Source: JAFKFJ01 sp963786445 (GTDB lineage: Bacteria; Pseudomonadota; Alphaproteobacteria; Acetobacterales; Acetobacteraceae). From it: a stretch of DNA of 64,000 nucleotides. The translations under genes were made by a program, and so were the position numbers. The stretch covers positions 360,247 through 424,246 of the forward strand of contig CAWAZU010000025.1 of the NCBI GenBank assembly GCA_963786445.1. The letters are read 5' to 3'. A model generated the notes under the pieces. The model was given only the letters and a program-made list of their open reading frames with translations, was not told the origin of the DNA and searched no databases. Below, in pieces: positions 60,423-64,000 of this stretch (position 1 is the stretch's first letter; the number at the start of each line of letters is the position of its first letter).

Positions 60423-62089
60423 TAGCTGTACTCCCACACGCGTATCGTGCCGGCGGCGCCGTCTCCGCCGTTATGCGTGACACCATCCGCCGTGCCGTTC
60501 GTTGATCCGCCGCCGCCCGCGCCATAGCCGCTGCCGGCAACGCCGTTGCCGCCCGTGAACGGGCCGCTGCCGGCCACGCCAGCACTCGTGCCGCCGTTGC
60601 CGATTGGGGTGTTTCCACCCGCGCCGCTCAATGCGCCGGTGTTCGCGGCGTTGACGACGATCGCCGCGCCGCCGGCCGTCGCCGGAAGCGATAGCAGCAC
60701 TAGCGAGGCCCCGGTTGTCGTCGGCGCGCTGCCAGCCGTGGCACCGGGGCCGACAACCGCCGCACTGGTCGCCGTGCCTGCGTTTCCGCCGTGGCCGCCG
60801 GGAGCGACCAAGGATGCGAATGTGGTTTCGGTTCCTGCACCGCCGCCTGCATCGTCAAGGCCGGTTCCACCTGCGCCAACGCTGTAACTCGCGCCGGAAA
60901 AACCCGAAGTCACCCAGCAGAGAAGATAAGCGCCGCCGCCCCCGCCCCCGGCAGCGGCTACTTGGCCTGCGGACACAGTTGGCGTTCCGCCGCCTGCACC
61001 CGCTCCGCCGCACATCTCGATCAGGATTTTGTTTGTTCCGGCGGCTGGCGTGAAATCCCCGGAGCTGGTCAATACCTGAATACCGACCAAGACATTAGAC
61101 GTTAACAGCGGAGGCGACGCGCTGATGACGCGCCAGTTCGTGCCGTCAGAACTTCCAAACCAGAACTGGCCCGGCTGCAACGTCAGCGACGATCCGCTCA
61201 GATTGCCGCCGACGAACACGCCGCTCGGCGTGGTGACCGTTACCGTTGCGCCGGTGGCAGCGATGAACCCGATGGTCATGTCGGTCACGGAAGCCGGCGC
61301 CGGCAGCGTCTGCGTCGATGTCGCGCTGACGAAGATGCTGTTGCCGTTCGCCGCGTTCGTCCATGTCGTGTTCGTGGATGCGTCCTGCGCCTTGGAAACA
61401 AACGTGCCGGCGCCGATATCGCCGACAACTTGCAAACTCCCGGCCGGCGCAATCGAAATCGTCAGGATTTGGTTCGGCTCAAGCGTGATCGAAGAAAGCC
61501 CGTCGTAGCGACCGCCGCCGAACGTCGTGCCGGACGCACTGAGAACGGTTGTCCCGTCCGAATATCCCTTGAAGCTGATGAATGGAGAATTCGCGGCCCC
61601 GGTGCCGAGCGTACCTGGAATGGTAAACGTCGTGCCGGTCAGGGTCGCGCGCAGCAATTGCCCAAATTCCGCCGACGAAACCGCAAGGCTGCTGACGAGA
61701 ACGTTCTGCTGATTGCTGTTCGGAATCCCAAGAGCCGCCATCGCCGCAATACTATAGTCCGACGACGCGCCTGGCCCGCTTTGGATCGCCGACGCCTGCG
61801 CGCCGCCGGTGACGACATGCATCACGATATCGCCGATCGCCCACGACGCGGCCGACGTGCCTTCCTGCCCGCGCACAACCGTGAACTGGTTTGCCGAATT
61901 CGCGGTGGCGTACATGACCTCATGCACAAGCCCCGTCGCGGCGTCCGTCATGAAGATGGCGAACTGCTGGCCCGCGCCCGGAACCGGGAACGTTGAGCCG
62001 GACGCGACTTGCAGGGTGGTGGAGCCGGAGCTGACGGCCGATGTCAACGTTGTCGCGGCGTTGTTGGAAAAGACGAACTGGTTGGACAT
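60422..62089 (-). CDS. phage tail fibre / receptor-binding protein with polyglycine tip
   Basis: A 555-residue protein. Residues 1-105 (FVFSNNAATTLTSAVSSGST, HEVMYATANSANQFTVVRGQ) resemble a virion-attachment segment of phage tail proteins. The middle is Ser/Thr/Gly-rich beta structure. Residues about 370-550 are dominated by glycine runs (MCGGAGAGGGTP, AAGGGGGGAYLL, GAGGGGSTNG) and end GDGAAGTIRVWEYS, the pattern of polyglycine-loop receptor-binding domains. GGAGATAC precedes the ATG. An IS630 element ends 12 bases upstream of this start. Confidence 0.78.
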   Translation of the reverse strand: MSNQFVFSNNAATTLTSAVSSGSTTLQVASGSTFPVPGAGQQFAIFMTDAATGLVHEVMYATANSANQFTVVRGQEGTSAASWAIGDIVMHVVTGGAQASAIQSGPGASSDYSIAAMAALGIPNSNQQNVLVSSLAVSSAEFGQLLRATLTGTTFTIPGTLGTGAANSPFISFKGYSDGTTVLSASGTTFGGGRYDGLSSITLEPNQILTISIAPAGSLQVVGDIGAGTFVSKAQDASTNTTWTNAANGNSIFVSATSTQTLPAPASVTDMTIGFIAATGATVTVTTPSGVFVGGNLSGSSLTLQPGQFWFGSSDGTNWRVISASPPLLTSNVLVGIQVLTSSGDFTPAAGTNKILIEMCGGAGAGGGTPTVSAGQVAAAGGGGGGAYLLCWVTSGFSGASYSVGAGGTGLDDAGGGAGTETTFASLVAPGGHGGNAGTATSAAVVGPGATAGSAPTTTGASLVLLSLPATAGGAAIVVNAANTGALSGAGGNTPIGNGGTSAGVAGSGPFTGGNGVAGSGYGAGGGGSTNGTADGVTHNGGDGAAGTIRVWEYS

Positions 62090-62101
62090 TGTATCTCCAT
62101 C

Positions 62102-63249
62102 CTAGTGGATGAAATCTAACGGTCGAGTCCTTTTGGGATTCCCACGGCTCGGGGCGACGTGCGAGTCGGAGGTATGCGCGCCGGTGTCGTCGTCGACGTC
62201 TCTCCCACCGACCGCGAGCGGCTTGTCGCCATCGCGGTCGATCGCAACAGCCCGCAGAAGCACGCCTGGCGGGCACGGATCGTGTTGCTGACCGACGAAG
62301 GCTGCGGCACGGCGCAGATCATGCGGGAGGCTGGCATGGCCAAGACCGCCGTCTGGCGCTGGCAGGAGCGCTTCATGCAGGAGGGCGTGGACGGGCTGCT
62401 GCGCGACAAGACGCGCCCGTCGCGCATCCCGCCGCTCGCCCCGGAGATCGCCGCACGCGTCGTGGCGCTCACGATCGAGCCGCCGCCGGGCGAGACGACG
62501 CATTGGACTGCGCCGCGATGGCCAAGGCGGTTGGCATCAGCATCAGCTCGGTGCAGCGCATCTGGCGGGCGCATGGCCTTCAGCCGCATCGGATGCGCCA
62601 GTTCAAGCTGTCCAACGACCCGCAGTTCGCCGACAAGCTGCGCGATATCGTCGGCCTCTACGTCGACCCGCCGGCGCACGCCGTGGTGCTCTCGATCGAC
62701 GAAAAGAGCCAGATCCAGGCGCTCGACCGCACTCAGCCCGGGCTGCCGATGAAGAAGGGCCGCTGCGGCACGATGACGCATGACTACAAGCGGAACGGCA
62801 CCACCACGCTGTTCGCCGCCTTGAACGTGCCGGCGGGCCGGTGATCGGACGGTGCATGCAGCGTCATCGGCACCAGGAGTTCATCCGCTTCCTCAACGCC
62901 ATTGAACGCGAGGTCCCTGCGGGAAAGCTGATCCATGCGATCCTCGACAACTACGCCGCCCACAAGCATCCCAAGGTGATCGAGTGGCTCGGCCGCCATC
63001 CGCGCTTGACGTTCCATTTCACGCCAACTTCCGCCTCTTGGCTGAACGCCGTCGAGGGCTTCTTCGCCAAACTCACCAAACGCGGCTCAACGTGGCGTGT
63101 TCCGCTCGCTCGTATCGCTCCAGGCGGCAATCAACCGATACGTCGCTCAAGCCAACAACGACCCGCGCCCCTTCCGCTGGACCAAGGATCCAGACAAAAT
63201 CATCGCTGCCGTCCGACGAGGGCACCAAGCGTTAGATTCGCTCCACTAG
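62102..63249 (+). mobile_element. IS630-family insertion sequence
   Basis: 1148 bp. The termini CTAGTGGATGAAATCTAACG (left) and the complement of CTAGTGGAGCGAATCTAACG (right) match at 17 of 20 positions. Each end carries a TA dinucleotide (62103-62104, 63247-63248), as expected for IS630 insertion at TA. It sits between the 63-residue gene and the tail-fibre gene of the minus-strand phage cassette, in the opposite orientation. Confidence 0.87.
62174..63249 (+). pseudogene. IS630-family transposase (about four apparent one-base deletions)
   Basis: The N-terminal helix-turn-helix (GTAQIMREAGMAKTAVWRWQ) and the DDE core (VVLSIDEKSQIQALDR; HAILDNYAAHKHPKVIEWL; TPTSASWLNAVEGFFAKLT) are present in three different frames. 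Restoring one base near 62512 and one near 62837, and two near 63083-63091, gives about 359 residues ending RRGHQALDSLH. GGAGG lies just before ATG 62174. Whether this is genuine decay or the same kind of error as in infB and sdhA cannot be decided here. Confidence 0.82.
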
Positions 63250-63294
63250 ATGCGCCGTCATCGCGACGGTGCGGTTGTGTCTATGTCGCCTGCC

Positions 63295-63485
63295 TCAGTC
63301 CGGCAGGCCGTCGAAAATCAGCGTCGCACCTCCGGCCGCCGCCGCCTCGGCACGCACGCGGGTCAGGAATGCCGCCTCCGTCTGGCCGGGCGCCGCTGCC
63401 AGGACAGATCGGTGCCCGGCACACAGGCATGCGCCGCAGGCTCGCCGGGCAGGCCGCCGCGGATCACAATTTCCACCGCTTTCAT
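63295..63485 (-). CDS. small phage-cassette protein (one apparent deletion)
   Basis: The start MKAVEIVIRGGLPGEPAAHA and the end AAFLTRVRAEAAAAGGATLI-FDGLPD lie in two frames. Adding one base near 63378-63384 joins them as QRRPGQTEAAF, for 63 residues. Its ATG overlaps the upstream structural gene stop (ATGA). It ends 45 bases before the IS630 boundary. Small acidic/helical proteins like this often sit just before tail-fibre genes. No function is assigned. Confidence 0.45.
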
Positions 63486-64000
63486 GTGCTGCCGCCGAAC
63501 GCACAATCGAAGATCGAAGCCCATGATACGCCGTTCGGGTCGCGGAAGTTGCCGACATGACGCGCGGCGTTTACATGCCCGGTGCCCTGGAATATCGACT
63601 TTGAGACATACTGCGAATTTGCGTCTGGCGCCGTGATGAGGTTGCCAGGGAGAGCGAAGCCGACAACGAAGCTCGGTGGCAACTTCACTATCGCCGACGC
63701 GAATGTCGCCTCGCATCACGGTCGTGATCTGCATCGTATAGGCTTGCCTCCACGTCGGCTGTCCGATTAGGTCGGTGAACAGAAGCTGGATCGGCGGCGG
63801 CTTCGCCGGTCGTCATACACACGGATTACATTGTCTTGCAGCACAATCGAGACACCGGGATAGCTGCTGCCGAGCGATTGGAACGTCATCGACTGGATTA
63901 TGTGCCCAAGTTCCTCAAGTGTCCCATAGACGCCAATCTCGTCATGGCTCAGCACGAGGTTAGGAGAGATGTCGATCTGTAGCTTAAAGTGCGGGAATGC
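63482..64000 (-). CDS. phage structural-like protein, 3' part (two apparent deletions; runs off the window)
   Basis: Reading into the window on the minus strand: AFPHFKLQIDISPNLVLSHD, then MTFQSLGSSYPGVSIVLQDN, IRVYDD, a one-base loss near 63812, PPPIQLLFTDLIGQPTWRQA, MQITTVMRGDIRVGD, a second loss near 63697, KLPPSFVVGFALPGNLITAP and an end at SIFDCAFGGST (63482). The joined text is one coherent beta-rich protein, probably a tail or baseplate component given the tail-fibre gene downstream. The start lies beyond 64000. Confidence 0.5.

Overview
The window reads as the chromosome of a Gram-negative, aerobic, high-G+C alphaproteobacterium. Rhodospirillales, and Acetobacteraceae in particular, is the best guess. 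This is inferred from family resemblance: ubiquinone synthesis (ubiA), heme A synthesis (ctaA), LPS synthesis (kdsB), a four-gene succinate dehydrogenase, a class III glutamate-cysteine ligase, and alphaproteobacterial orders such as xerD-accA and rimP-nusA-ylxR-infB-rbfA-truB-rpsO-pnp. No rRNA gene is present to settle the taxonomy.

Layout. 0-2 kb: xerD and accA. 1.9-3.1 kb: a less G+C-rich insert with only tiny candidate ORFs. 3.1-6.7 kb: kdsB-pheA (minus strand), a membrane-anchored diheme cytochrome c and a histidinol-phosphatase. 6.8-12.4 kb: a yejABEF peptide importer. 12.5-16.4 kb: grpE-dnaK-dnaJ. 16.6-19.4 kb: dapB, metK, trmB. 19.5-20.5 kb: an Xre/RES toxin-antitoxin pair wedged before the rimP-to-pnp translation and RNA-decay cluster (20.5-30.2 kb). 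30.3-32.1 kb: a nitronate monooxygenase-like flavoprotein and a small membrane protein. 32.1-42.2 kb: a complete tripartite RND efflux operon, a porin and a two-component system. 42.4-44.4 kb: a tandem-cysteine small protein, a short ModE-like regulator and asd. 44.6-48.1 kb: sdhCDAB. 48.1-57.2 kb: a phosphatase, a methyltransferase, ubiA, rsmE, gshA, a BTAD/TPR regulator, tldD and ctaA. 57.3-57.5 kb: a convergent tRNA-Val/tRNA-Gly pair. 57.7-64 kb: accessory DNA with a GC-rich interspersed repeat array, minus-strand small genes with strong terminators, and a prophage-like tail cassette split by an IS630-family insertion.

The most important global observation is that many genes here are broken by isolated single-base indels that restore a full-length, family-typical protein when corrected. 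They occur in hisN, trmB, infB (three), sdhA (about seven), sdhB, the IS630 transposase (about four) and four phage-region genes. Since infB is essential and sdhA/sdhB are core metabolism, most are probably sequencing or assembly errors. Coordinates for these genes are given for the whole reconstructed gene, and the indel sites are stated.

The most novel-looking items are all in accessory or junction regions. They are the tail-fibre cassette with three nested, stop/start-overlapping micro-genes; the repeat array beside the tRNAs; a pair of tandem hairpins with compensatory arm changes; the duplicated four-cysteine module protein beside the ModE-like gene; an apparent ACG start for the ylxR-type gene; and rimP starting four bases after an intrinsic terminator.
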